Source: Neoakkermansia glycaniphila (GTDB lineage: Bacteria; Verrucomicrobiota; Verrucomicrobiia; Verrucomicrobiales; Akkermansiaceae). Taken from it: a DNA stretch of 64,000 nucleotides. The translations under genes and the position numbers were made by a program. The stretch spans positions 186,001 to 250,000 of the forward strand of contig NZ_LIGX01000041.1 of NCBI RefSeq assembly GCF_001683795.1, in the 5' to 3' direction. Positions 49,638 through 62,298 of this stretch are shown here, piece after piece. The notes under the pieces were generated by a model. That model did no database searches. It was given only the letters and a program-made list of their open reading frames with translations, and had not been told where the DNA came from. Positions within the stretch are counted from its first letter, which is position 1, and every line of letters starts with the position of its first letter.

Positions 49638-51722
49638 TTATTTGGTGCGAAGGTAGATGTGGGTGCGCGTTTTGTTGCCTTCTGCCGTGATGGTGCCGTA
49701 GAGTCCGTCGATCTGGGAGGCGATGAAGGAGTACATGGCAGACAGCATTCCGGCGAATTCCTTGTTGTTGCCCATCAAGTAGGCATCGTTGCGGACGATC
49801 ATGTCCTTGATGGGTTCGGTGCGCAGGGCAAAGGCCGCTCCCTTGAGGCCTGATGGCGGCGTGGCTGCAGCAAGGGCGATATCCTTCACGTAGGTTTCCG
49901 GAGTGCCGATGACACAGGCTCGGTCGGTGAGGGCAATGCTGAGATCACGGAAGATTTGCCCGGATGGTCCGAACAGGGTTGTGGATGAACGGCGGGGAGC
50001 CGGCCAACCGGAGAGTCGGTAGATGTCGATTCCGTCCCCGGCAGATTTTTCCGTTTGTACGGGTATGGAATACCCTTTTGCCATGGTTCCGATGGATGCC
50101 CATACGCTGTCCCATGCGGCTGAGGTTTGTCGGCGATTGTCCACCCCCTTGTATAGCGCGATGCGCGGCATGGCGATGTTGAAGGCTGCAAGTTCCTTGT
50201 CCGGATAATCGGCAGGCAGCGTGCCCTTGTTGTCGATCAGGACGGCTGTTTTACCATTCATGCCGGAAAAGGCGGTTTTAGCATTGTTCCATATGTCTGC
50301 GGCTTCCTTCGGCAAGCGGATTGGCGAGGTGGATTCCGTGATGGCTTTCACGTCGTCGTCGAGCATTGTGCCAAGCAGCGAAGCGACGAGCGGCGTGGTG
50401 GTGCATTCTCCGTACAGCATGGTTTCCGGCCGGTCGGCGTGCGGCAGGAGTTGAAGGGGGCTGTTTAGATCAAGTGCCGGGACGGTTCCCTGCGTGATTT
50501 CGAGATGGATACCTTTATCCGCCCATATCGTGCCTTCGATGTTTCCTGCTGAGATGCTTCGGTAAAGTTTTGAAAGGCAATCCATCTGGATGGGGAGAGA
50601 CTGCATGTGGGCATCGGCATCGAGCTGTCCGGCGAGGGAGGCGATGCCTGCGGCTACGCCTTTGTTCACGCTTTGGTCGATGAGGAACAGGAAGTCGGGG
50701 TTGTTGTTCAGGCGTGTATCGGCAAAGGCGATTTTATCCGTAGCAAGGATGGATTCTTTCGGCGAGGCGGCGATCTTGATGTTTTTGGCGGGGTCCGAGC
50801 AGATGGTGAAGAAGGCTTTGCCATCCCGTACGGCTACCAGATAGTGGAGTTTGACCAGAGCGAGGGCTTCGAGTCCCTTCCGTTCGTTGGCATCGGGTTC
50901 GATGCGGTTGTTTTTGTATTCGTTTTCAAGAAAGAGAGAGAATGCTTTTCCATCGAAGGTGACGCCCTGCCAGTCATAGCCGGAATAGGTCCCTTCATGC
51001 CAGCTCAGGGAGTGGTCGGGATATTGGGTGATTTCTTCCTTGAAGCTGTTCAGGGATTGCTTGAGGAGAGAGCCGGTGGAGGGGTGAAGTTCGGCGATGG
51101 CCGTGAGGGAGATGTTTTGCATGGAGGGAACCATGCCGGAGAGTAGGGGGGAGGATGAGCGAAGCAGGTTTCGGTTGATTTCGAGCATGCCCTGCCGAAG
51201 GCGTGTTTCACGCTGCCGGGCCGCTTCTTCTTTCTGGTTGCCGTCCAGAGTATCCGATCCGTTCAGTTCTTCATACTGCAGGTTGTAGTCGAGAAGGTAT
51301 TTTTGCGTGTTGTAGGTGTCGAATATGTTGAACAGGGCTGCAATGGGAATGAGGTTGTTGCCCAGAAATTCCGAGGTGCCGGGTCCGGCAGCTATGGCGG
51401 CGGAGGTGACCATGCCTGCGGGTCCGAAAAGATTTTGCATCTTGTATGCCGGAACGATTCGCAGGATGCGCTGGGAGAGCAGGTTGCGAACGCTTTGGGC
51501 TGCGTGGGGGATGGCGATGAAGCTTTCCGCATCGGCCGGGATGAGGGCGAGGACGCCGAGTGCGGCGGTGCGCTGTTCGAGCGTGGCTGTGGCAGGTTGG
51601 GCCGGGGCGGAGATGTTTTGCAGGATGGCGGTGACGGTTTCGGGTGTTTCCGGCTGTGCGTGCAGTGCGGATGTAGCGGATAAGGCTGCCGCAAGGAGGG
51701 TGAGGGTGTGGTTGGTTGTCAT
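49638..51722 (-). CDS. Secreted paralogue family member A1, unknown function
   Basis: The 694-residue protein begins MTTNHTLTLLAAALSATSAL, a signal peptide ending HAQ. Shared family marks in order: LALIPADAESFIAIPHAAQS near 60, IAAGPGTSE, a helical spacer rich in Arg/Glu, LSWHEGTYSGYDWQGV, CSDPAKNIKIAASPKESIL, ADKGIHLEIT, LLPHADRPETMLYGE, NGKTAVLIDNKGTLP, PRIALYKGV and the end QIDGLYGTITAEGNKTRTH. It shares the end RTK and promoter type with 51880-54000. No known domain recognised; a DUF3352-like relation is possible but unproven. Followed by L,D-transpeptidase in the likely operon. Confidence 0.8.
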   Translation of the reverse strand: MTTNHTLTLLAAALSATSALHAQPETPETVTAILQNISAPAQPATATLEQRTAALGVLALIPADAESFIAIPHAAQSVRNLLSQRILRIVPAYKMQNLFGPAGMVTSAAIAAGPGTSEFLGNNLIPIAALFNIFDTYNTQKYLLDYNLQYEELNGSDTLDGNQKEEAARQRETRLRQGMLEINRNLLRSSSPLLSGMVPSMQNISLTAIAELHPSTGSLLKQSLNSFKEEITQYPDHSLSWHEGTYSGYDWQGVTFDGKAFSLFLENEYKNNRIEPDANERKGLEALALVKLHYLVAVRDGKAFFTICSDPAKNIKIAASPKESILATDKIAFADTRLNNNPDFLFLIDQSVNKGVAAGIASLAGQLDADAHMQSLPIQMDCLSKLYRSISAGNIEGTIWADKGIHLEITQGTVPALDLNSPLQLLPHADRPETMLYGECTTTPLVASLLGTMLDDDVKAITESTSPIRLPKEAADIWNNAKTAFSGMNGKTAVLIDNKGTLPADYPDKELAAFNIAMPRIALYKGVDNRRQTSAAWDSVWASIGTMAKGYSIPVQTEKSAGDGIDIYRLSGWPAPRRSSTTLFGPSGQIFRDLSIALTDRACVIGTPETYVKDIALAAATPPSGLKGAAFALRTEPIKDMIVRNDAYLMGNNKEFAGMLSAMYSFIASQIDGLYGTITAEGNKTRTHIYLRTK

Positions 51723-51757
51723 GTGGGGAACGGGTGGTTCAATGAACGGTTGTCGGT

Positions 51758-51786
51758 ATCGTACAGGCCGGGAAACGGCTTGTCAA
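51758..51786 (-). promoter_or_regulatory. Candidate promoter of family member A1
   Basis: TTGACA and TACGAT with 17 bases between them on the minus strand; identical boxes and spacing occur before member A2. Confidence 0.65.
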
Positions 51787-51817
51787 GGAGCGAGGTGGTT
51801 GTCCATGCGCCGCAGGG

Positions 51818-51855
51818 AAAAGAAAGATCCCCCGCCCGGCGGTGCGGGCAGGGGA
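51818..51855 (-). terminator. Terminator of family member A2
   Basis: TCCCC.GCCCG pairs with CGGGC.GGGGA around a 6-base loop; the minus-strand tail is TCTTTCTTTTCCC. Confidence 0.6.
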
Positions 51856-51879
51856 TGAGGGATGCGATGGCGCGGCAGG

Positions 51880-54000
51880 TTATTTTGTGCGCAGGTAGAG
51901 GTGGGAGCGCGTTTTGTTGCCTTCGGCGGTGGTGGTGCCGTAGATGCCGTCGATTTGCGAGGCGATGAGGGCTGTGATCGTTTGCACCTGTTCGATGGCG
52001 CCGGGCATCATGCCTTTCATCAGAGGTGCGTTTTTATCGACCATGTCTTTGATGGGGGCAAGGCGGAAGGCAAAGGCGGCGCCTTTGAGTTCCGATGTGC
52101 CGGTGGCTGCGGCGCGGGCGATGTCATACGTGTAGCCGGACGAGCTACCGATGACCCATGCCTTGTCCGAGATGCTGATGCGGGTGTCGAGCAGGACTAC
52201 AGGCGTGCCGATGAGGATGCCGTGTTGTTCTGCTGCGGCGGGGAGTTTCGGCATGACGAATCCGTAGGTGGAGATGCCGTTCTTTTCCGCCTGTTTGAGT
52301 TCGGGCATGCCTCCGGCCTGTGCATAGAGTTCCTTAGCGGAGGCGTACATTTTGTCCCATGCCATGGAGATGCGCAGGCGGTTGGCGACGCCCTTGTACA
52401 GCGCGATGCGCGGTATGGCGATGTTTTTCATGGCAGGGTCGCCGACGGGAGGTGTGACGAGGATTTCGGGCAGTTTGCCTTTGTTGTCTACCAGCAGGGC
52501 CGTTTTGCCGTCCATGCCGGAGAGGGCCGTTTTGACGTTCTGCCACATGGAGAGGAGCTGGGGCGGGACGGGCTGGGGCTGTGACGGCTGGTCGCCCATA
52601 GAAGTCGAGTGTATCATGTTGTACATGGTATGGGTGGCGGAGGCCGCATTTTCCACCATTTGGACCATGAGTGCGCTGAAGCGGGATGTGTAGTTGCATT
52701 CGCCGTACAGGATGGTTTCCGGGCGGTCGGCGTATTTGAGCAGCTGGAGGGGGCTGTTCAGGTCGAGGGCTGCGGTGGCTCCCTGCGTGGTTTCGAAGTG
52801 GATGCCTTTGTCTGCCCACAGGAGGCCCGTCATGGCGTCGGGTGTGGAGAGTTTGGCGATGTCCGAGACGCTTTTGAGGAGGGCCGTGATCTGAGGTGTG
52901 CGCGCCGGAGCGGGGATGACGCTGCCAAGGCCGAGAAGGCCGCTGGATGCGCCTTCGGCAAAGGCTTTGTCCAAGGAGTACAGGAGGTCGGGGTTTTTGT
53001 CGAGGCGCGCATCGGCGAAGGCGACTTTGCTCGTGGAGAGGATGGATTCTTTCGGCGAGGCGGCGATTTTGATGTCTTTGGCGGGGTCCGAGCAGAAGGA
53101 GATGATGAGTTTGTTGTCCTGTACCGTGCAGAGGTAGTAGAATTTGGTCGCGGCAAGGGCATTGATTACTTTTTGTTCGGCGGCATCCGGCGTGACGTTG
53201 TATTTTTTGTAATCGGGGAGGATGATGTTCTGTACGAGGTTTTTTCCATCGAAGATGCAGCCTTTCCACGGGCGCCCGGCATAGGTGCCTTCATGCCAGG
53301 TCATGACTTGATCGGAATTGCTGATGCCTTGTTTTGCCTGCATGAGGAACGGATCGATGGAAGCGATGGCGGAGGGATCCAGTTCGGCGACGGCGAGGGT
53401 GGAGCAGTTGTTTGTCGCCTGAAGAAGGGCCGGCATGATGTCCGCAGCTCGGCGCATGCTGTTGCGGCTGGATTCGAAACTGGATTTTTGCATCCGTTCC
53501 ATCCGGTTTTTCTCTGCTTCTTCCTGTTTTTCGTCGTCGATGTCGCTGTCGTCGTTTTCATCGTCCATGTCGGTGGCCTGTACTTCCATCAGAGGTGAAT
53601 TCAGAGCGGCCATTGATGGCATGAGGGCGAGCATTCTGCCCATGGCTTCCGAGGAACCGGGGCCTGTGGCGATGGCGATGGATTTGACCATGCCGGTGAT
53701 TTTGAGGATGTCCTGCTGTTTGCCCTGTGCGGCCATTTGCAGGAGCGGGGCGGACATGAGGTTGGCGATGCTGTCCGCAAAGTGGGGGACGGCGACGAAG
53801 CTTTCCGCATCGGAAGGGATGAGGGCGAGGACGCCGAGTTTGGCGGCGCGCTGTTCGGGGGTGAGGGCGGAAGCCTTGGGGGTGGCTGCCAGTTGCTGCA
53901 GGACGGCGGACATGGAGTCCGGGGCTGCGGTTTGGGCGTGCAGTCCGGTGGTCGTCGCGAGAGATGCCGCAAGCAGCATCAGGGTATGTTTCGTTTTCAT
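51880..54000 (-). CDS. Secreted paralogue family member A2, unknown function
   Basis: The 706-residue protein starts at 54000 (MKTKHTLMLLAASLATTTGL), signal peptide ending HAQ. It shows the family series LALIPSDAESFVAVPHFADS, AIATGPGSSEAMG, an acidic patch MDDENDDSDIDDEKQEE near 150-170, TWHEGTYAGRPWKGC, CSDPAKDIKIAASPKESIL, ADARLDKNPDLLYSL, KGIHFETTQG, LLKYADRPETILYGE, PRIALYKGV and DGIYGTTTAEGNKTRSH. The acidic patch is absent from members B1 and B2. The 398 bases upstream hold its promoter and a repeated near-palindrome. Confidence 0.8.
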   Translation of the reverse strand: MKTKHTLMLLAASLATTTGLHAQTAAPDSMSAVLQQLAATPKASALTPEQRAAKLGVLALIPSDAESFVAVPHFADSIANLMSAPLLQMAAQGKQQDILKITGMVKSIAIATGPGSSEAMGRMLALMPSMAALNSPLMEVQATDMDDENDDSDIDDEKQEEAEKNRMERMQKSSFESSRNSMRRAADIMPALLQATNNCSTLAVAELDPSAIASIDPFLMQAKQGISNSDQVMTWHEGTYAGRPWKGCIFDGKNLVQNIILPDYKKYNVTPDAAEQKVINALAATKFYYLCTVQDNKLIISFCSDPAKDIKIAASPKESILSTSKVAFADARLDKNPDLLYSLDKAFAEGASSGLLGLGSVIPAPARTPQITALLKSVSDIAKLSTPDAMTGLLWADKGIHFETTQGATAALDLNSPLQLLKYADRPETILYGECNYTSRFSALMVQMVENAASATHTMYNMIHSTSMGDQPSQPQPVPPQLLSMWQNVKTALSGMDGKTALLVDNKGKLPEILVTPPVGDPAMKNIAIPRIALYKGVANRLRISMAWDKMYASAKELYAQAGGMPELKQAEKNGISTYGFVMPKLPAAAEQHGILIGTPVVLLDTRISISDKAWVIGSSSGYTYDIARAAATGTSELKGAAFAFRLAPIKDMVDKNAPLMKGMMPGAIEQVQTITALIASQIDGIYGTTTAEGNKTRSHLYLRTK

Positions 54001-54076
54001 GTTGTCGTATGATGGGTTGAAGGGAGCCATTCCGGCGGAAAACGCGTTACGATAGGCTCGATTCGGCCTTACTGTA

Positions 54077-54257
54077 ACGGATTATCAATCCCTTCTTCTC
54101 AATCGTACAAGGTAATAACAAGTGTGTCAAGTCGGCGCGTTGTCTGTTAGTCATCTGTTGTGGCTTTCTTTTTTGGGCTTCCGGGTTTGCTTTGTTGTGT
54201 GGCTGTCTGAATGTAAATAATGTTTGACGTTTTTGTTGACACCGGATTGATAATCCG
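54077..54257. repeat. Inverted pair of a near-palindromic 14-mer
   Basis: GGATTGATAATCCG occurs at 54244-54257 on the plus strand and at 54077-54090 on the minus strand. Each copy is itself a GGATT/AATCC palindrome around GAT. The minus-strand copy lies in the transcribed leader of member A2. Candidate operator or RNA hairpin. Confidence 0.55.
54102..54130 (-). promoter_or_regulatory. Promoter of family member A2
   Basis: TTGACA (consensus -35) and TACGAT with 17 bases between them on the minus strand, implying a leader of about 95 bases. Confidence 0.7.
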
Positions 54258-54345
54258 CTTTCTATATTTCGAGGTCGTTTTTTGTTCGGCTATGGGGCGG
54301 ATTCGGCGTTTTGCCAAGGGGTTGCGCGTTTTCCGGAAAAGGTTT

Positions 54346-54373
54346 CCCCCTGTCCGGCAGGCCGGGCAGGGGG
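54346..54373 (-). terminator. Possible terminator of family member B1
   Basis: CCCCCTG pairs with CAGGGGG, extended inward by four more pairs with one mismatch; the minus-strand tail is only AAACCTTTTCC. Confidence 0.4.
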
Positions 54374-54398
54374 ATGAGTGTCGGTATTCCGCGTGTTG

Positions 54399-56390
54399 TT
54401 ACTTCGTTTTGAAGTAGTAGTGGGTGCGGATGGTGTCGCCCTGCCTGTTCATGGTGGCGTAGAGTCCGTCCACCTGCGAGAAGATGAAGGACATGATGCC
54501 CTGAGCCTTCAGGGTGTTGATGCCCATCTGCTGGAGGATGGGGAGGTCTTTGTTGAGCATTTCCTGAATGGGTGCAAACCGGAGGGCGAAGACGGAGCCG
54601 TTCAGACCGCTGCTGATCGGGTTGTCCGCTGTGGCGACGACTGACGAGGTGTAGTCGGGTGAGCCGCCGATGGCCCATGATTTGTCCGAGATGCTGACGA
54701 AGACGTTGGCGAGTCCGGCCGCAAGCGAGTTGATGCCGTCTTCCGCCACGTTTCCTGCTTCGTTCTTGAAGCTGTAGTTGGTGATGCCGCCCGCCTGTTG
54801 GACGGTTTGAGCGGGCCACGCGAGGTTCGGTCTGTTGCTTTGGGCGAGGAGCTGTTTGCCTGCCGTTTCGATGGTGGTCCATGCGTTGCCGATGGCGGCG
54901 CGATCGGATACTCCCGCATAGAGGGCGAGGCGGGGGAGGGCGAATCCGTCCAAATACGGGCCGTATGCGGGGTGCAGTTTGGCGGCATCGGGCATGGTTC
55001 CCTTGTTGTCCATGAGGAGGGCATAGCGGCCGTTCATGCCGGAGATGGCCTGGAGACATCCCTTGACCATCTCAAGGACCTGTTGAGGAGGAGTGAGGTC
55101 GATGGTGATGGTGTTGGGATCGGCTGGAGCTTTCTTTTTGCTGGCGTTGACAAGGAGGTCGATGCCAGAGATGGATTGTGCTGCAAGCATTTGCTGCATG
55201 GGCGTGGAGAGGGCACCTTCGGTGTACAGGATGGTTTCCGGCTTGTCGGCGAGGCCGATGAGGCGGAGCGGGCTGTCGAGGTCGATGGCGGTGGAGTTGC
55301 CGTTGATGGCTTCGAAGTGGACGCCCTTGTCAGCCCAGACGATCATGGAGGAGGCTGCCGGAGTGGCCATTTTTGCGCTTTGCATCATGAAGGCCTGCTG
55401 CTGCGGCGTGAGGGCTGCGAGGGTTCCGCTTGAGACGGCATCCAGAATGTTTTTCGTGAAGGCGGCGTCGATGTAGCCGAGCATGTCGGGGTTTTTGTCC
55501 ATGCGCGCATCGGCGAAGGCGACTTTGTTCGTAGCCAGAATGGATTCTGCCGGAGTGGCTGCGATTTTGATGTCTTTTTCCGGGTTTTCCGTGAAGGAGA
55601 GGATGACTTTGTTGTCCTTGACGGTGGCGAGGAGGTAGAAGTCGCGCGTGGCGAGTTTGTCGGCGATGCCGTTGAGCATGGCTGCGTGGGCGTCACCTTG
55701 CGCTTTTTCGCGGAGGTTGGCGGCGAGTTCTTTGCCGATGAGTTTGGCTCCCTGCCAGTTGAGGCCGGCGTAGGTGCCTTCATGCCACTGGGCGGTGGGG
55801 TCGGAGCTGGCTGCTGCCTTTTGTTTCATTTGCTCGAAGAACATCGGAGCCATGGCAGCCATTTGAGGGTCGATTCCGGCGATGACCGTGACGGACGGCA
55901 GGTGGGAGGAGACGAGGCTCTGGACGGAGGAGTCGAGAGTTTCGAGGCTGACTGTTTCCGGCATGTGGGTTTTACTCATGCTGTTGCAGAGGTGCGGCAA
56001 TGCCTGGAGGAGGGTGATGTAGCTTTTGGCAAGGAGAGCCGAGCTGCCGGGGCCCGTGGCGACGGTGAAGGAGGTGACGGGCAAGGAGTTGAGCTGGATG
56101 CCTTTCTGCTGCATGAGCATCATGAGAGGCGCCATGAGCGGGGAGGTCTGGAGGTTGGCGACGGTCTGGTCGATGTGCGGCAGGGAGAGGTACATTTCCG
56201 TGTCTGCCGGGAGGAGTGCCATGTCTCCGAGTTTGGCGGCGCGCTGGTCGGCCGTGAGGGCGGGCGACTTCGGTACGGCGGCCAGTTCCTTGAGGATGGG
56301 TGTGAGAGGGGCGGTGTCTGCCGTTTGAGCATGCAGAGCCGGGGTGGTGAGGGATGCTGCGAGGAGCATCAGGGTGTGTCTTGTTTTCAT
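54399..56390 (-). CDS. Secreted paralogue family member B1, unknown function
   Basis: The 663-residue protein begins MKTRHTLMLLAASLTTPALH, a signal peptide nearly identical to that of A2. Family marks are MALLPADTEMYLSLPHIDQT, TVATGPGSSALL, QWHEGTYAGLNWQGAKL, TENPEKDIKIAATPAESIL, ADARMDKNPDMLGYI, DKGVHFEAING, LIGLADKPETILYTEG, YALLMDNKGTMPD and SQVDGLYATMNRQGD before YYFKTK. It lacks the charged spacer of A1/A2. It starts 33 bases after the B2 stop, so B2 and B1 form one operon. Confidence 0.8.
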   Translation of the reverse strand: MKTRHTLMLLAASLTTPALHAQTADTAPLTPILKELAAVPKSPALTADQRAAKLGDMALLPADTEMYLSLPHIDQTVANLQTSPLMAPLMMLMQQKGIQLNSLPVTSFTVATGPGSSALLAKSYITLLQALPHLCNSMSKTHMPETVSLETLDSSVQSLVSSHLPSVTVIAGIDPQMAAMAPMFFEQMKQKAAASSDPTAQWHEGTYAGLNWQGAKLIGKELAANLREKAQGDAHAAMLNGIADKLATRDFYLLATVKDNKVILSFTENPEKDIKIAATPAESILATNKVAFADARMDKNPDMLGYIDAAFTKNILDAVSSGTLAALTPQQQAFMMQSAKMATPAASSMIVWADKGVHFEAINGNSTAIDLDSPLRLIGLADKPETILYTEGALSTPMQQMLAAQSISGIDLLVNASKKKAPADPNTITIDLTPPQQVLEMVKGCLQAISGMNGRYALLMDNKGTMPDAAKLHPAYGPYLDGFALPRLALYAGVSDRAAIGNAWTTIETAGKQLLAQSNRPNLAWPAQTVQQAGGITNYSFKNEAGNVAEDGINSLAAGLANVFVSISDKSWAIGGSPDYTSSVVATADNPISSGLNGSVFALRFAPIQEMLNKDLPILQQMGINTLKAQGIMSFIFSQVDGLYATMNRQGDTIRTHYYFKTK

Positions 56391-56423
56391 GGTTTGATGA
56401 TGTGTGTTGTGGAGGGGAAAGTG

Positions 56424-58370
56424 TTATTTTGTTTTGAAGTAGATGTGGGTGTATGTCGTGCCGGGTTGCCGGGTGACGGTGGCATAGAGGCCGTCGATTT
56501 GCGCGAAGATGAGGTTGAAGGCTCCCTGTGCCTTCATGGTGTCGGTGCCCCGGGCGCGGAGGACGGCAAAGTTGCGGTTCATGAGTTGTTTGACCGCTTC
56601 CATGCGGAAGGCGAAGGCTGCTCCTTTGATGTTGCCGGAGGAGGTTTCGGCGGTGCGGACGATTTCTTCGGTGTATGCCGGAGAAGTGCCGATGGCGAGG
56701 GATGTGCCGGTGCGGGAGACGGCTATGTTGTTGAGGACAAATTCCTGAGGGGAGATTTGCGTTTTGCCGGTGACTTTGAAGCCGGCCGGGCGAACGGTGG
56801 GCGTGAAGGTGCAGGTGGAGATGCCATTGCGGGTGCTGTGCCGGAGGGAGGGCCACCCCAGAGGGGAGAATTTCGTGGTTGTGAGGCCTTGTTTCAGTAC
56901 GGGTTCCAGCGTGGCCCATCCTTGTTCGAGGAGGGGGGCGTCTGCGATGGTTTTGTAGAGGGCGGGGCTGGGGAGGTCGAGATCTTTGACCTCGGGGTAG
57001 CCGAGAGGTTCGGAGGCGAGGATGTCCGGCATGCGGCCCCGGTTGTTGACGAGGATGGCGGTTCTGCCTCCGAGGCTGGAGAGGATTTGATGCAGGCCGT
57101 TCCCTGCGGCGAGAGCTTCCGGAGGGATGGGGAGTTTGCCGGAGAGGCTGTGGCCCAGCGATGCAAGGCAGGAGTAGAAGCCGTTGACGGCGGTTTGCGC
57201 CTGGGGCGAGAGTGCGCCTTCGGCATAGAGGATGGTTTCCGGGAGGTTCGCCATGGAGGCGAGTTTCAGCGGGGTGTCGAAGTCGAGGAGTGTGGCGGTG
57301 CCGGAGCTGCGTTCCGAGAGTTCGAGGTGGGCGCCGCGGTCTCCCCAGATGATGCCGGAGAGTCCGCAGATTTCTGCAGCCGTTGTGTTGGGCTGGCTGC
57401 CGAGGTGGAAGAGGAGGTCAGGCGGTGTGGCGGGGGTGAGTTTGCCGTCGGCGATGTCTACCTTTTGGGTGGCGAGGACGGATTGTGCCGGGGTGGCGGC
57501 TAGCCGGATGTCTTTTTCCGGGTTTTCGCAGAGGACGATGAGGAGTTTGCCATCTTTGACGGCGGTGAGGAGGTAGAGTGTTTGGTCTTCGATGCGTTGG
57601 GCGAAGGATTGCAGGGTCTGTTGCTCTTGATCCGTTGATTCCGGCGTGCTGAAAAGGCGGTCGAAGTTGTTGTGCAAGTTGGTGTTAGGCAGGATGCGAA
57701 GGCCCTGCCATGAGAGGCCCGCATACCGGCCTTCGTGCCATGATGCACCGTTCTCACTGCTGTTCATGAGGGTTTTGATCCTGGAGAGGGATTGCTGCAC
57801 GGAACGATGCCCTTCGGGGGTAAGTGCGGCGATGCAGGTGATGGTGGGGGGCTGCCGGGTGATGATGTCTGCGATGGTGATGTTCCAGAGGCTGGCGATG
57901 CGGTTGAACGTTTGCTGGCCTGCTTCCGGTGAGGTCGTTTCGACGGCGAGGCTGATGGTTTGGGAGAGGGCGGTTTGCAATAGTTCGGCGGTGCGGCCGA
58001 GGGCGGCGGCGGTGCCGGGACCGGTGGCGATGGTGAGGGAGCGGAAGGGCGGTGCGGAGAAGGAGATGCCTTCTTCCTGCAGTTCATCGAGGATGAAGGC
58101 GACGGGGAGGAAGGTGGTGAGGCGGTTGATGCTTGCCGGGATGTCGGGGATGGTGAGGAATGCTTCCGCATCGGCCGGGATGAGGGCGAGGTCGGGGAAG
58201 TATTCGGCTCTCATGTTTGCCACCGTAGCGATGTCGGAGGCAGTGTGTGTTTGCGTGAGAGGGCGTTCCGCCATTTGCCGGAGGAGGTCGGTGGTGGCGG
58301 TGTTTTCCTCAGCCGACAGGGGCAGGGCGAGGGTTCCGGCGAGTGCTAGGCAGAGGAGTCCGGCATGCAT
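56424..58370 (-). CDS. Secreted paralogue family member B2, unknown function
   Basis: The 648-residue protein starts MHAGLLCLALAGTLALPLSA, a signal peptide of its own type. It keeps the series LALIPADAEAFLTIPDIPAS, IATGPGTAAAL, SWHEGRYAGLSWQGLRI, CENPEKDIRLAATPAQSVL, GDRGAHLELSE, SMANLPETILYAEG, TAILVNNRGRMPD and FAQIDGLYATVTRQPGTTY, ending YFKTK like B1. It is the most diverged of the four and the first of the B operon. Its promoter overlaps the metH stop codon. Confidence 0.8.
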   Translation of the reverse strand: MHAGLLCLALAGTLALPLSAEENTATTDLLRQMAERPLTQTHTASDIATVANMRAEYFPDLALIPADAEAFLTIPDIPASINRLTTFLPVAFILDELQEEGISFSAPPFRSLTIATGPGTAAALGRTAELLQTALSQTISLAVETTSPEAGQQTFNRIASLWNITIADIITRQPPTITCIAALTPEGHRSVQQSLSRIKTLMNSSENGASWHEGRYAGLSWQGLRILPNTNLHNNFDRLFSTPESTDQEQQTLQSFAQRIEDQTLYLLTAVKDGKLLIVLCENPEKDIRLAATPAQSVLATQKVDIADGKLTPATPPDLLFHLGSQPNTTAAEICGLSGIIWGDRGAHLELSERSSGTATLLDFDTPLKLASMANLPETILYAEGALSPQAQTAVNGFYSCLASLGHSLSGKLPIPPEALAAGNGLHQILSSLGGRTAILVNNRGRMPDILASEPLGYPEVKDLDLPSPALYKTIADAPLLEQGWATLEPVLKQGLTTTKFSPLGWPSLRHSTRNGISTCTFTPTVRPAGFKVTGKTQISPQEFVLNNIAVSRTGTSLAIGTSPAYTEEIVRTAETSSGNIKGAAFAFRMEAVKQLMNRNFAVLRARGTDTMKAQGAFNLIFAQIDGLYATVTRQPGTTYTHIYFKTK

Positions 58371-58452
58371 GGGGGCTGTTTCGGTTGATGGGTGATGGGA
58401 CAGAAGGGATGAAATAGACCTGCGCGAAAGGGTTAGACCTTCGCTTGCATGT

Positions 58453-58478
58453 ATGATAGCCGCCTTTTTCAGCTGCCG

Positions 58479-58482
<4 letters not shown>
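58453..58482 (-). promoter_or_regulatory. Candidate promoter of the B2-B1 operon
   Basis: TTGACG and TATCAT with 18 bases between them on the minus strand. The TGA stop of metH lies within the -35 box. Leader of about 75 bases. Confidence 0.55.
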
Positions 58483-62231
<3,749 letters not shown>

Positions 62232-62238
62232 GCGGCGG

Positions 62239-62267
62239 ATTGTAGCGGGAAGGGCTTGTGGAATCAA
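62239..62267 (-). promoter_or_regulatory. metH promoter
   Basis: TTGATT and TACAAT with exactly 17 bases between them on the minus strand. The -10 box ends 7 bases before the ATG, so the mRNA should be leaderless. Confidence 0.65.
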
Positions 62268-62298
62268 GGCATGAATGCGTCCGCAGGTGGGCGTTCGC

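Larger units (their letters stand above)
54001..54398. other. 398-base intergenic region
   Basis: No gene is visible. It holds the A2 promoter, two copies of the 14-mer near-palindrome and, on the plus strand at 54224-54268, further TTGACG/TTGACA and TATATT elements that lead into no open gene. Its A+T content is clearly above that of the flanking genes. A hairpin lies at the B1 end. Confidence 0.6.

Noticed and set aside
54224..54268. Plus-strand promoter-like elements in the A2 intergenic region
   Set aside because: TTGACA and TATATT are 21 bases apart and lead only into the antisense of member B1; no plus-strand gene follows.
62232..62298. Possible cobalamin riboswitch before metH
   Set aside because: Only 67 bases separate metH from the next gene and the promoter abuts the start codon, leaving no transcribed leader.
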